From Canna indica (Eukaryota; Streptophyta; Magnoliopsida; Zingiberales; Cannaceae), in assembly GCA_034359265.1 (NCBI GenBank), contig CP136890.1:47528501-47592500 (forward strand): a stretch of DNA of 64,000 nt, written 5' to 3'. Of this stretch, positions 35,355 through 49,867 are shown piece by piece. Position 1 is the first letter of the stretch, and each line of letters opens with the position of its first letter. A program made the position numbers and the translations under genes. The notes beneath the pieces were generated by a model. The model was given only the letters and a program-made list of their open reading frames with translations. It had not been told where the DNA came from and made no database searches.

Positions 35355-38177
35355 TCAGAATGCTGAAGGAAGCCTACTGATTGAACTTTCGGGTATTGAC
35401 TCGAAACGACCAGAAATCTGAGTCCTGGGCGACTCCAGATCATTCACTGTGATGGGAGAAGTTGTTAATCGAGTAATTTTTGACCGACTAATGCAAAGAA
35501 TTACACGCTTTTTCGAACAGAATGCTGAACGAAGCCTACTGATTGAACTTTCGGGTATCGACTCGAAACGACTAGAAATCTGAGTCCCGGGCGACTCCAG
35601 ATCATTCACTGTGATGGGAGAAGTTGTTAATCGAGTTATTTTTGACCGACTAATGCAAAGAATTACACGCTTTTTCGAACAGAATGCTGAAAGAAGCCTA
35701 CTGATTGAATTTTCGGGTATCGACTCGAAAAGACCAGAAATCTGAGTCCCGGGCGACTCCAGATCATTCACTGTGATGGGAGATGTTGTTAATCGAGTTA
35801 TTTTTGACAGACTAATGCAAAGAATTGCAAGATTTTTCGAATAGAATCTTGAACTTTCGGGTATCGACTCGAAACGACCAGAAATCTGAGTCCCGGGCGA
35901 CTCCAGATCATTCACTGTGATGGGAGAAGTTGTTAATCGAGTTATTTTTGACCGACTAATGCAAAGAATTACACGCTTTTTCGAACAGAATGCTGAAAGA
36001 AGCCTACTGATTGAATTTTCGGGTATCGACTCGAAAAGACCAGAAATCTGAGTCCCGGGCGACTCCAGATCATTCTCTGTGATGGGAGAAGTTGTTAATC
36101 GAGTTATTTTTGACAGACTAATGCAAAGAATTGCAAGATTTTTCGAATAGAATCTTGAACTTTCGGGTATCGACTCGAAACGACCAGAAATCTGAGTCCC
36201 GGGCGACTCCAGATCATTCACTGTGATGGGAGAAGTTGTTAATCGAGTTATTTTTGACCGACTAATGCAAAGAATTACACGCTTTTTGAACAGAATGCAG
36301 AAAGAAGCCTACTGATTGAATTTTCGGGTATCGACTCGAAACGACCAGAAATCTGAGTCCCGTGCGACTCCAGATCATTCACTGTGATGGGAGAAGTTGT
36401 TAATCGAGTTATTTTTGACCGACTAATGCAAAGAATTACACGCTTTTTCGAACAGAATGCTGAACGATGCCTACTGATTGAACTTTCGGGTATCGACTCG
36501 AAACGACCAGAAATCTGAGTCCCGGGCGACTCCAGATCATTCACTGTGATGGGAGATGTTGTTAATCGAGTTATTTTTGACAGACTAATGCAAAGAATTG
36601 CAAGATTTTTCGAATAGAATCTTGAACTTTCAGGTATCGACTCGAAACGACCAGAAATCTGAGTCCCGGGCGACTCCAGATCATTCACTGTGATGGGAGA
36701 AGTTGTTAATCGAGTTATTTTTGACCGACTATTGCAAAGAATTACACGCTTTTTCGAACAGAATGCAGAAAGAAGCCTACTGATTGAATTTTCGGGTATC
36801 GACTCGAAACGACCAGAAATCTGAGTCCCGGGTGACTCCAGATCATTCACTGTGATGGGAGAAGTTGTTAATCGAGTTATTTTTGACTGACTAATGCAAA
36901 GAATTACACGCTTTTTTGAACAGAATGCTGAACGAAGCCTACTGATTGAATTTTCGGGTATCGACTCGAAAAGACCAGAAATCTGAGTCCCGGGCGACTC
37001 CAGATCATTCACTGTGATGGGAGAAGTTGTTAATCGAGTTATTTTTGACTGACTAATGCAAAGAATTACACGCTTTTTCGAACAGAATGCTGAACGAAGC
37101 CTACTGATTGAATTTTCGGGTATCGACTCGAAAAGACCAGAAATCTGAGTCCCGGGCGACTCCAGATCATTCACTGTGATGGGAGAAGTTGTTAATCGAG
37201 TTATTTTTGACAGACTAATGCAAAGAATTGCAAGATTTTTCGAATAGAATCTTGAACTTTCGGGTATCGACTCGAAACGACCAGAAATCTGAGTCCCGGG
37301 CGACTCCAGATCATTCACTGTGATGGGAGAAGTTGTTAATCGAGTTATTTTTGACCGACTAATGCAAAGAATTACACGCTTTTTGAACAGAATGCAGAAA
37401 GAAGCCTACTAATTGAATTTTCGGGTATCGACTCGAAATGACCAGAAATCTGAGTCCCGTGCGACTCCAGATCATTCACTGTGATGGGAGATGTTGTTAA
37501 TCGAGTTATTTTTGACAGACTAATGCAAAGAATTGCAAGATTTTTCGAATAGAATCTTGAACTTTCGGGTATCGACTCGAAACGACCAGAAATCTGAGTC
37601 CCGGGCGACTCCAGATCATTCACTGTGATGGGAGAAGTTGTTAATCGAGTTATTTTTGACCGACTATTGCAAAGAATTACACGCTTTTTCGAACAGAATG
37701 CAGAAAGAAGCCTACTGATTGAATTTTCGGGTATCGACTCGAAACGACCAGAAATCTGAGTCCCGGGTGACTCCAGATCATTCACTGTGATGGGAGAAGT
37801 TGTTAATCGAGTTATTTTTGACTGACTAATGCAAAGAATTACACGCTTTTTTGAACAGAATGCTGAACGAAGCCTACTGATTGAATTTTCGGGTATCGAC
37901 TCGAAAAGACCAGAAATCTGAGTCCCGGGCGACTCCAGATCATTCACTGTGATGGGAGAAGTTGTTAATCGAGTTATTTTTGACTGACTAATGCAAAGAA
38001 TTACACGCTTTTTCGAACAGAATGCTGAACGAAGCCTACTGATTGAATTTTCGGGTATCGACTCGAAAAGACCAGAAATCTGAGTCCCGGGCGACTCCAG
38101 ATCATTCACTGTGATGGGAGATGTTGTTAATCGAGTTATTTCTGACCGACTAATGCAAAGAATTACACGCTTTTCGA
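35355..38177. repeat. HOR-G unit 1 (2823 bp)
   Basis: The unit starts at CGATCAGAATGCTGAAGG. The rare CATTCTCTGTG variant lies at 36071 and recurs at 38894 and 43135, giving spacings of 2823 and 4241 bp that match the spacing of unit starts. Confidence 0.87.
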
Positions 38178-41100
38178 TCAGAATGCTGAAGGAAGCCTAC
38201 TGATTGAACTTTCGGGTATTGACTCGAAACGACCAGAAATCTGAGTCCTGGGCGACTCCAGATCATTCACTGTGATGGGAGAAGTTGTTAATCGAGTAAT
38301 TTTTGACCGACTAATGCAAAGAATTACACGCTTTTTCGAACAGAATGCTGAACGAAGCCTACTGATTGAACTTTCGGGTATCGACTCGAAACGACTAGAA
38401 ATCTGAGTCCCGGGCGACTCCAGATCATTCACTGTGATGGGAGAAGTTGTTAATCGAGTTATTTTTGACCGACTAATGCAAAGAATTACACGCTTTTTCG
38501 AACAGAATGCTGAAAGAAGCCTACTGATTGAATTTTCGGGTATCGACTCGAAAAGACCAGAAATCTGAGTCCCGGGCGACTCCAGATCATTCACTGTGAT
38601 GGGAGATGTTGTTAATCGAGTTATTTTTGACAGACTAATGCAAAGAATTGCAAGATTTTTCGAATAGAATCTTGAACTTTCGGGTATCGACTCGAAACGA
38701 CCAGAAATCTGAGTCCCGGGCGACTCCAGATCATTCACTGTGATGGGAGAAGTTGTTAATCGAGTTATTTTTGACCGACTAATGCAAAGAATTACACGCT
38801 TTTTCGAACAGAATGCTGAAAGAAGCCTACTGATTGAATTTTCGGGTATCGACTCGAAAAGACCAGAAATCTGAGTCCCGGGCGACTCCAGATCATTCTC
38901 TGTGATGGGAGAAGTTGTTAATCGAGTTATTTTTGACAGACTAATGCAAAGAATTGCAAGATTTTTCGAATAGAATCTTGAACTTTCGGGTATCGACTCG
39001 AAACGACCAGAAATCTGAGTCCCGGGCGACTCCAGATCATTCACTGTGATGGGAGAAGTTGTTAATCGAGTTATTTTTGACCGACTAATGCAAAGAATTA
39101 CACGCTTTTTGAACAGAATGCAGAAAGAAGCCTACTGATTGAATTTTCGGGTATCGACTCGAAACGACCAGAAATCTGAGTCCCGTGCGACTCCAGATCA
39201 TTCACTGTGATGGGAGAAGTTGTTAATCGAGTTATTTTTGACCGACTAATGCAAAGAATTACACGCTTTTTCGAACAGAATGCTGAACGATGCCTACTGA
39301 TTGAACTTTCGGGTATCGACTCGAAACGACCAGAAATCTGAGTCCCGGGCGACTCCAGATCATTCACTGTGATGGGAGATGTTGTTAATCGAGTTATTTT
39401 TGACAGACTAATGCAAAGAATTGCAAGATTTTTCGAATAGAATCTTGAACTTTCGGGTATCGACTCGAAACGACCAGAAATCTGAGTCCCGGGCGACTCC
39501 AGATCATTCACTGTGATGGGAGAAGTTGTTAATCGAGTTATTTTTGACCGACTATTGCAAAGAATTACACGCTTTTTCGAACAGAATGCAGAAAGAAGCC
39601 TACTGATTGAATTTTCGGGTATCGACTCGAAACGACCAGAAATCTGAGTCCCGGGTGACTCCAGATCATTCACTGTGATGGGAGAAGTTGTTAATCGAGT
39701 TATTTTTGACTGACTAATGCAAAGAATTACACGCTTTTTTGAACAGAATGCTGAACGAAGCCTACTGATTGAATTTTCGGGTATCGACTCGAAAAGACCA
39801 GAAATCTGAGTCCCGGGCGACTCCAGATCATTCACTGTGATGGGAGAAGTTGTTAATCGAGTTATTTTTGACTGACTAATGCAAAGAATTACACGCTTTT
39901 TCGAACAGAATGCTGAACGAAGCCTACTGATTGAATTTTCGGGTATCGACTCGAAAAGACCAGAAATCTGAGTCCCGGGCGACTCCAGATCATTCACTGT
40001 GATGGGAGATGTTGTTAATCGAGTTATTTCTGACCGACTAATGCAAAGAATTACACGCTTTTCGATCAGAATGCTGAAGGAAGCCTACTGATTGAACTTT
40101 CGGGTATTGACTCGAAACGACCAGAAATCTGAGTCCTGGGCGACTCCAGATCATTCACTGTGATGGGAGAAGTTGTTAATCGAGTAATTTTTGACCGACT
40201 AATGCAAAGAATTACACGCTTTTTCGAACAGAATGCTGAACGAAGCCTACTGATTGAACTTTCGGGTATCGACTCGAAACGACTAGAAATCTGAGTCCCG
40301 GGCGACTCCAGATCATTCACTGTGATGGGAGAAGTTGTTAATCGAGTTATTTTTGACCGACTAATGCAAAGAATTACACGCTTTTTCGAACAGAATGCTG
40401 AAAGAAGCCTACTAATTGAATTTTCGAGTATCGACTTGAAAAGACCAGAAATCTGAGTCCCGGGCGACTCCAGATCATTCACTGTGATGGGAGATGTTGT
40501 TAATCGAGTTATTTTTGACCGACTAATGCAAAGAATTACACGCTTTTCGAACAGAATGCTGAAAGAAGCCTACTGATTGAATTTCGGGTATCGACTCGAA
40601 AAGACCAGAAATCTGAGTCCCGGGCGACTCCAGATCATTCACTGTGATGGGAGAAGTTGTTAATCGAGTTATTTTTGACAGACTAATGCAAAGAATTGCA
40701 AGATTTTTCGAATAGAATCTTGAACTTTCGGGTATCGACTCGAAACGACCAGAAATCTGAGTCCCGGGCGACTCCAGATCATTCACTGTGATGGGAGAAG
40801 TTGTTAATCGAGTTATTTTTGACCGACTAATGCAAAGAATTACACGCTTTTTGAACAGAATGCAGAAAGAAGCCTACTGATTGAATTTTCGGGTATCGAC
40901 TCGAAATGACCAGAAATCTGAGTCCCGTGCGACTCCAGATCATTCACTGTGATGGGAGATGTTGTTAATCGAGTTATTTTTGACAGACTAATGCAAAGAA
41001 TTGCAAGATTTTTCGAATAGAATCTTGAACTTTCGGGTATCGACTCGAAACGACCAGAAATCTGAGTCCCGGGCGACTCCAGATCATTCACTGTGATGGG

Positions 41101-42418
41101 AGAAGTTGTTAATCGAGTTATTTTTGACCGACTAATGCAAAGAATTACACGCTTTTTCGAACAGAATGCTGAAAGAAGCCTACTGATTGAATTTTCGGGT
41201 ATCGACTCGAAAAGACCAGAAATCTGAGTCCCGGGCGACTCCAGATCATTCACTGTGATGGGAGAAGTTGTTAATCGAGTTATTTTTGACAGACTAATGC
41301 AAAGAATTGCAAGATTTTTCGAATAGAATCTTGAACTTTCGGGTATCGACTCGAAACGACCAGAAATCTGAGTCCCGGGCGACTCCAGATCATTCACTGT
41401 GATGGGAGAAGTTGTTAATCGAGTTATTTTTGACCGACTAATGCAAAGAATTACACGCTTTTTGAACAGAATGCAGAAAGAAGCCTACTGATTGAATTTT
41501 CGGGTATCGACTCGAAACGACCAGAAATCTGAGTCCCGTGCGACTCCAGATCATTCACTGTGATGGGAGAAGTTGTTAATCGAGTTATTTTTGACCGACT
41601 AATGCAAAGAATTACACGCTTTTTCGAACAGAATGCTGAACGATGCCTACTGATTGAACTTTCGGGTATCGACTCGAAACGACCAGAAATCTGAGTCCCG
41701 GGCGACTCCAGATCATTCACTGTGATGGGAGATGTTGTTAATCGAGTTATTTTTGACAGACTAATGCAAAGAATTGCAAGATTTTTCGAATAGAATCTTG
41801 AACTTTCGGGTATCGACTCGAAACGACCAGAAATCTGAGTCCCGGGCGACTCCAGATCATTCACTGTGATGGGAGAAGTTGTTAATCGAGTTATTTTTGA
41901 CCGACTATTGCAAAGAATTACACGCTTTATCGAACAGAATGCAGAAAGAAGCCTACTGATTGAATTTTCGGGTATCGACTCGAAACGACCAGAAATCTGA
42001 GTCCCGGGTGACTCCAGATCATTCACTGTGATGGGAGAAGTTGTTAATCGAGTTATTTTTGACTGACTAATGCAAAGAATTACACGCTTTTTTGAACAGA
42101 ATGCTGAACGAAGCCTACTGATTGAATTTTCGGGTATCGACTCGAAAAGACCAGAAATCTGAGTCCCGGGCGACTCCAGATCATTCACTGTGATGGGAGA
42201 AGTTGTTAATCGAGTTATTTTTGACTGACTAATGCAAAGAATTACACGCTTTTTCGAACAGAATGCTGAACGAAGCCTACTGATTGAATTTTCGGGTATC
42301 GACTCGAAAAGACCAGAAATCTGAGTCCCGGGCGACTCCAGATCATTCACTGTGATGGGAGATGTTGTTAATCGAGTTATTTCTGACCGACTAATGCAAA
42401 GAATTACACGCTTTTCGA
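38178..42418. repeat. HOR-G unit 2 (4241 bp)
   Basis: The first part aligns with unit 1 at offset 2823. The unit is 1418 bp longer because of an extra block around 40066-41450 that includes the GAATTTCGGG (one T lost) monomer near 40580. Confidence 0.87.
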
Positions 42419-45027
42419 TCAGAATGCTGAAGGAAGCCTACTGATTGAACTTTCGGGTATTGACTCGAAACGACCAGAAATCTGAGTCCTGGGCGACTCC
42501 AGATCATTCACTGTGATGGGAGAAGTTGTTAATCGAGTAATTTTTGACCGACTAATGCAAAGAATTACACGCTTTTTCGAACAGAATGCTGAACGAAGCC
42601 TACTGATTGAACTTTCGGGTATCGACTCGAAACGACTAGAAATCTGAGTCCCGGGCGACTCCAGATCATTCACTGTGATGGGAGAAGTTGTTAATCGAGT
42701 TATTTTTGACCGACTAATGCAAAGAATTACACGCTTTTTCGAACAGAATGCTGAAAGAAGCCTACTGATTGAATTTTCGGGTATCGACTCGAAAAGACCA
42801 GAAATCTGAGTCCCGGGCGACTCCAGATCATTCACTGTGATGGGAGATGTTGTTAATCGAGTTATTTTTGACAGACTAATGCAAAGAATTGCAAGACTTT
42901 TCGAATAGAATCTTGAACTTTCGGGTATCGACTCGAAACGACCAGAAATCTGAGTCCCGGGCGACTCCAGATCATTCACTGTGATGGGAGAAGTTGTTAA
43001 TCGAGTTATTTTTGACCGACTAATGCAAAGAATTACACGCTTTTTCGAACAGAATGCTGAAAGAAGCCTACTGATTGAATTTTCGGGTATCGACTCGAAA
43101 AGACCAGAAATCTGAGTCCCGGGCGACTCCAGATCATTCTCTGTGATGGGAGAAGTTGTTAATCGAGTTATTTTTGACAGACTAATGCAAAGAATTGCAA
43201 GATTTTTCGAATAGAATCTTGAACTTTCGGGTATCGACTCGAAACGACCAGAAATCTGAGTCCCGGGCGACTCCAGATCATTCACTGTGATGGGAGAAGT
43301 TGTTAATCGAGTTATTTTTGACCGACTAATGCAAAGAATTACACGCTTTTTGAACAGAATGCAGAAAGAAGCCTACTGATTGAATTTTCGGGTATCGACT
43401 CGAAACGACCAGAAATCTGAGTCCCGTGCGACTCCAGATCATTCACTGTGATGGGAGAAGTTGTTAATCGAGTTATTTTTGACCGACTAATGCAAAGAAT
43501 TACACGCTTTTTCGAACAGAATGCTGAACGATGCCTACTGATTGAACTTTCGGGTATCGACTCGAAACGACCAGAAATCTGAGTCCCGGGCGACTCCAGA
43601 TCATTCACTGTGATGGGAGATGTTGTTAATCGAGTTATTTTTGACAGACTAATGCAAAGAATTGCAAGATTTTTCGAATAGAATCTTGAACTTTCGGGTA
43701 TCGACTCGAAATGACCAGAAATCTGAGTCCCGGGCGACTCCAGATCATTCACTGTGATGGGAGAAGTTGTTAATCGAGTTATTTTTGACCGACTATTGCA
43801 AAGAATTACACGCTTTTTCGAACAGAATGCAGAAAGAAGCCTACTGATTGAATTTTCGGGTATCGACTCGAAACGACCAGAAATCTGAGTCCCGGGTGAC
43901 TCCAGATCATTCACTGTGATGGGAGAAGTTGTTAATCGAGTTATTTTTGACTGACTAATGCAAAGAATTACACGCTTTTTTGAACAGAATGCTGAACGAA
44001 GCCTACTGATTGAATTTTCGGGTATCGACTCGAAAAGACCAGAAATCTGAGTCCCGGGCGACTCCAGATCATTCACTGTGATGGGAGAAGTTGTTAATCG
44101 AGTTATTTTTGACTGACTAATGCAAAGAATTACACGCTTTTTCGAACAGAATGCTGAACGAAGCCTACTGATTGAATTTTCGGGTATCGACTCGAAAAGA
44201 CCAGAAATCTGAGTCCCGGGCGACTCCAGATCATTCACTGTGATGGGAGATGTTGTTAATCGAGTTATTTCTGACCGACTAATGCAAAGAATTACACGCT
44301 TTTCGATCAGAATGCTGAAGGAAGCCTACTGATTGAACTTTCGGGTATTGACTCGAAACGACCAGAAATCTGAGTCCTGGGCGACTCCAGATCATTCACT
44401 GTGATGGGAGAAGTTGTTAATCGAGTAATTTTTGACCGACTAATGCAAAGAATTACACGCTTTTTCGAACAGAATGCTGAACGAAGCCTACTGATTGAAC
44501 TTTCGGGTATCGACTCGAAACGACTAGAAATCTGAGTCCCGGGCGACTCCAGATCATTCACTGTGATGGGAGAAGTTGTTAATCGAGTTATTTTTGACCG
44601 ACTAATGCAAAGAATTACACGCTTTTTCGAACAGAATGCTGAAAGAAGCCTACTAATTGAATTTTCGAGTATCGACTTGAAAAGACCAGAAATCTGAGTC
44701 CCGGGCGACTCCAGATCATTCACTGTGATGGGAGATGTTGTTAATCGAGTTATTTTTGACCGACTAATGCAAAGAATTACACGCTTTTCGAACAGAATGC
44801 TGAAAGAAGCCTACTGATTGAATTTCGGGTATCGACTCGAAAAGACCAGAAATCTGAGTCCCGGGCGACTCCAGATCATTCACTGTGATGGGAGAAGTTG
44901 TTAATCGAGTTATTTTTGACAGACTAATGCAAAGAATTGCAAGATTTTTCGAATAGAATCTTGAACTTTCGGGTATCGACTCGAAACGACCAGAAATCTG
45001 AGTCCCGGGCGACTCCAGATCATTCAC
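42419..45027. repeat. HOR-G unit 3 (partial, aligns at offset 4241)
   Basis: This stretch aligns with 38178-40786, including the block starts (40066 with 44307) and the GAATTTCGGG monomer (near 40580 and 44821). After 45027 the two copies part: GGGAGATG here, GGGAGAAG at the partner. Confidence 0.87.
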
Positions 45028-45256
45028 TGTGATGGGAGATGTTGTTAATCGAGTTATTTTTGACCGACTAATGCAAAGAATTACACGCTTTTCGATCAGA
45101 ATGCTGAACGAAGCCTACTGATTGAATTTTCGGGTACCGACTCGAAAAGACCAGAAATCTGAGTCCCGGGCGACTCCAGATCATTCACTGTGATGGGAGA
45201 TGTTGTTAATCGAGTTATTTTTGACCGACTAATGCAAAGAATTACACGCTTTTCGA

Positions 45257-47320
45257 TCAGAATGCTGAAGGAAGCCTACTGATTGAACTTTCGGGTATTG
45301 ACTCGAAACGACCAGAAATCTGAGTCCTGGGCGACTCCAGATCATTCACTGTGATGGGAGAAGTTGTTAATCGAGTAATTTTTGACCGACTAATGCAAAG
45401 AATTACACGCTTTTTCGAACAGAATGCTGAACGAAGCCTACTGATTGAACTTTCGGGTATCGACTTGAAACGACTAGAAATCTGAGTCCCGGGCGACTCC
45501 AGATCATTCACTGTGATGGGAGAAGTTGTTAATCGAGTTATTTTTGACCGACTAATGCAAAGAATTACACGCTTTTTCGAACAGAATGCTGAAAGAAGCC
45601 TACTAATTGAATTTTCGAGTATCGACTTGAAAAGACCAGAAATTTGAGTCCCGGGCGACTCCAGATCATTCACTGTGATGGGAGATGTTGTTAATCGAGT
45701 TATTTTTGACCGACTAATGCAAAGAATTACACGCTTTTCGAACAGAATGCTGAACGAAGCCTACCGATTGAACTTTCGGGTATCGACTCGAAACGACCAG
45801 AAATCTGAGTCCCGGGCGACTCCAGAACATTCACTGTGATGGGAGAAGTTGTTAATCGAGTTATTTTTGACCGACTAATGCAAAGAATTACACGCTTTTT
45901 CGAACAGAATGCTGAAAGAAGCCTACTGATTGAATTTTCGGGTAACGACTCGAAAAGACCAGAAATCTGAGTCCCGGGCGACTCCAGATCATTCACTGTG
46001 ATGGGAGAAGTTGTTAATCGAGTTATTTTTGACAGACTAATGCAAAGAATTGCAAGATTTTTCGAATAGAATCTTGAACTTTCGGGTATCGACTCGAAAC
46101 GACCAGAAATCTGAGTCCCGGGCGACTCCAGATCATTCACTGTGATGGGAGATGTTGTTAATCGAGTTATTTTTGACCGACTAATGCAAAGAATTACACG
46201 CTTTTCGATCAGAATGCTTAACGATGCCTACTGATTGAACTTTCGGGTATTGACTCGAAACGACCAGAAATCTGAGTCCTGGGCGACTCCAGATCATTCA
46301 CTGTGATGGGAGAAGTTGTTAATCGAGTAATTTTTGACCGACTAATGCAAAGAATTACACGCTTTTTCGAACAGAATGCTGAACGAAGCCTACTGATTGA
46401 ACTTTCGGGTATCGACTCGAAACGACTAGAAATCTGAGTCCCGGGCGACTCCAGAACATTCACTGTGATGGGAGAAGTTGTTAATCGAGTTATTTTTGAC
46501 CGACTAATGCAAAGAATTACACGCTTTTTCGAACAGAATGCTGAAAGAAGCCTACTAATTGAATTTTCGAGTATCGACTTGAAAAGACCAGAAATCTGAG
46601 TCCCGGGCGACTCCAGATCATTCACTGTGATGGGAGATGTTGTTAATCGAGTTATTTTTGACCGACTAATGCAAAGAATTACACGCTTTTCGAACAGAAT
46701 GCTGAACGAAGCCTACTGATTGAACTTTCGGGTATCGACTCGAAACGACCAGAAATCTGAGTCCCGGGCGACTCCAGAACATTCACTGTGATGGGAGAAG
46801 TTGTTAATCGAGTTATTTTTGACCGACTAATGCAAAGAATTACACGCTTTTTCGAACAGAATGCTGAAAGAAGCCTACTGATTGAATTTCGGGTATCGAC
46901 TCGAAAAGACCAGAAATCTGAGTCCCGGGCGACTCCAGATCATTCACTGTGATGGGAGAAGTTGTTAATCGAGTTATTTTTGACAGACTAATGCAAAGAA
47001 TTGCAAGATTTTTCGAATAGAATCTTGAACTTTCGGGTATCGACTCGAAACGACCAGAAATCTGAGTCCCGGGCGACTCCAGATCATTCACTGTGATGGG
47101 AGATGTTGTTAATCGAGTTATTTTTGACCGACTAATGCAAAGAATTACACGCTTTTCGATCAGAATGCTGAACGAAGCCTACTGATTGAATTTTCGGGTA
47201 TCGACTCGAAAAGACCAGAAATCTGAGTCCCGGGCGACTCCAGATCATTCACTGTGATGGGAGATGTTGTTAATCGAGTTATTTTTGACCGACTAATGCA
47301 AAGAATTACACGCTTTTCGA
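45257..47320. repeat. 2064-bp block pair (952 + 1112), copy 1
   Basis: The unit aligns with 52254-54317 at offset 6997. It splits at about 46209 into a 952-bp hexamer and an 1112-bp block. Differences from its sister are single bases, for example GGGTAACGAC near 45943 and CTACCGATTG near 45762. Confidence 0.87.
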
Positions 47321-48755
47321 TCAGAATGCTGAAGGAAGCCTACTGATTGAACTTTCGGGTATTGACTCGAAACGACCAGAAATCTGAGTCCTGGGCGACT
47401 CCAGATCATTCACTGTGATGGGAGAAGTTGTTAATCGAGTAATTTTTGACCGACTAATGCAAAGAATTACACGCTTTTTCGAACAGAATGCTGAACGAAG
47501 CCTACTGATTGAACTTTCGGGTATCGACTTGAAACGACTAGAAATCTGAGTCCCGGGCGACTCCAGATCATTCACTGTGATGGGAGAAGTTGTTAATCGA
47601 GTTATTTTTGACCGACTAATGCAAAGAATTACACGCTTTTTCGAACAGAATGCTGAAAGAAGCCTACTAATTGAATTTTCGAGTATCGACTTGAAAAGAC
47701 CAGAAATCTGAGTCCCGGGCGACTCCAGATCATTCACTGTGATGGGAGATGTTGTTAATCGAGTTATTTTTGACCGACTAATGCAAAGAATTACACGCTT
47801 TTCGAATAGAATGCTGAACGAAGCCTACTGATTGAACTTTCGGGTATCGACTCGAAACGACCAGAAATCTGAGTCCCGGGCGACTCCAGAACATTCACTG
47901 TGATGGGAGAAGTTGTTAATCGAGTTATTTTTGACCGACTAATGCAAAGAATTACACGCTTTTTCGAACAGAATGCTGAAAGAAGCCTACTAATTGAATT
48001 TTCGAGTATCGACTTGAAAAGACCAGAAATCTGAGTCCCGGGCGACTCCAGATCATTCACTGTGATGGGAGATGTTGTTAATCGAGTTATTTTTGACCGA
48101 CTAATGCAAAGAATTACACGCTTTTCGAACAGAATGCTGAACGAAGCCTACTGATTGAACTTTCGGGTATCGACTCGAAACGACCAGAAATCTGAGTCCC
48201 GGGCGACTCCAGAACATTCACTGTGATGGGAGAAGTTGTTAATCGAGTTATTTTTGACCGACTAATGCAAAGAATTACACGCTTTTTCGAACAGAATGCT
48301 GAAAGAAGCCTACTGATTGAATTTCGGGTATCGACTCGAAAAGACCAGAAATCTGAGTCCCGGGCGACTCCAGATCATTCACTGTGATGGGAGAAGTTGT
48401 TAATCGAGTTATTTTTGACAGACTAATGCAAAGAATTGCAAGATTTTTCGAATAGAATCTTGAACTTTCGGGTATCGACTCGAAACGACCAGAAATCTGA
48501 GTCCCGGGCGACTCCAGATCATTCACTGTGATGGGAGATGTTGTTAATCGAGTTATTTTTGACCGACTAATGCAAAGAATTACACGCTTTTCGATCAGAA
48601 TGCTGAACGAAGCCTACTGATTGAATTTTCGGGTATCGACTCGAAAAGACCAGAAATCTGAGTCCCGGGCGACTCCAGATCATTCACTGTGATGGGAGAT
48701 GTTGTTAATCGAGTTATTTTTGACCGACTAATGCAAAGAATTACACGCTTTTCGA
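47321..48755. repeat. 1435-bp block, copy 1
   Basis: The block aligns with 50819-52253 at offset 3498. It equals an 1112-bp block plus a 161 + 162 dimer. It contains the GAATTTCGGG one-base-deleted monomer near 48320. Confidence 0.86.
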
Positions 48756-49867
48756 TCAGAATGCTGAAGGAAGCCTACTGATTGAACTTTCGGGTATTGA
48801 CTCGAAACGACCAGAAATCTGAGTCCTGGGCGACTCCAGATCATTCACTGTGATGGGAGAAGTTGTTAATCGAGTAATTTTTGACCGACTAATGCAAAGA
48901 ATTACACGCTTTTTCGAACAGAATGCTGAACGAAGCCTACTGATTGAACTTTCGGGTATCGACTTGAAACGACTAGAAATCTGAGTCCCGGGCGACTCCA
49001 GATCATTCACTGTGATGGGAGAAGTTGTTAATCGAGTTATTTTTGACCGACTAATGCAAAGAATTACACGCTTTTTCGAACAGAATGCTGAAAGAAGCCT
49101 ACTAATTGAATTTTCGAGTATCGACTTGAAAAGACCAGAAATCTGAGTCCCGGGCGACTCCAGATCATTCACTGTGATGGGAGATGTTGTTAATCGAGTT
49201 ATTTTTGACCGACTAATGCAAAGAATTACACGCTTTTCGAACAGAATGCTGAACGAAGCCTACTGATTGAACTTTCGGGTATCGACTCGAAACGACCAGA
49301 AATCTGAGTCCCGGGCGACTCCAGAACATTCACTGTGATGGGAGAAGTTGTTAATCGAGTTATTTTTGACCGACTAATGCAAAGAATTACACGCTTTTTC
49401 GAACAGAATGCTGAAAGAAGCCTACTGATTGAATTTCGGGTATCGACTCGAAAAGACCAGAAATCTGAGTCCCGGGCGACTCCAGATCATTCACTGTGAT
49501 GGGAGAAGTTGTTAATCGAGTTATTTTTGACAGACTAATGCAAAGAATTGCAAGATTTTTCGAATAGAATCTTGAACTTTCGGGTATCGACTCGAAACGA
49601 CCAGAAATCTGAGTCCCGGGCGACTCCAGATCATTCACTGTGATGGGAGATGTTGTTAATCGAGTTATTTTTGACCGACTAATGCAAAGAATTACACGCT
49701 TTTCGATCAGAATGCTGAACGAAGCCTACTGATTGAATTTTCGGGTATCGACTCGAAAAGACCAGAAATCTGAGTCCCGGGCGACTCCAGATCATTCACT
49801 GTGATGGGAGATGTTGTTAATCGAGTTATTTTTGACCGACTAATGCAAAGAATTACACGCTTTTCGA
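48756..49867. repeat. 1112-bp block
   Basis: The block starts at the CGATCAGAATGCTGAAGG monomer. It is close to the neighbouring 1435-bp block without its extra dimer. The GAATTTCGGG variant is near 49432. Confidence 0.85.
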
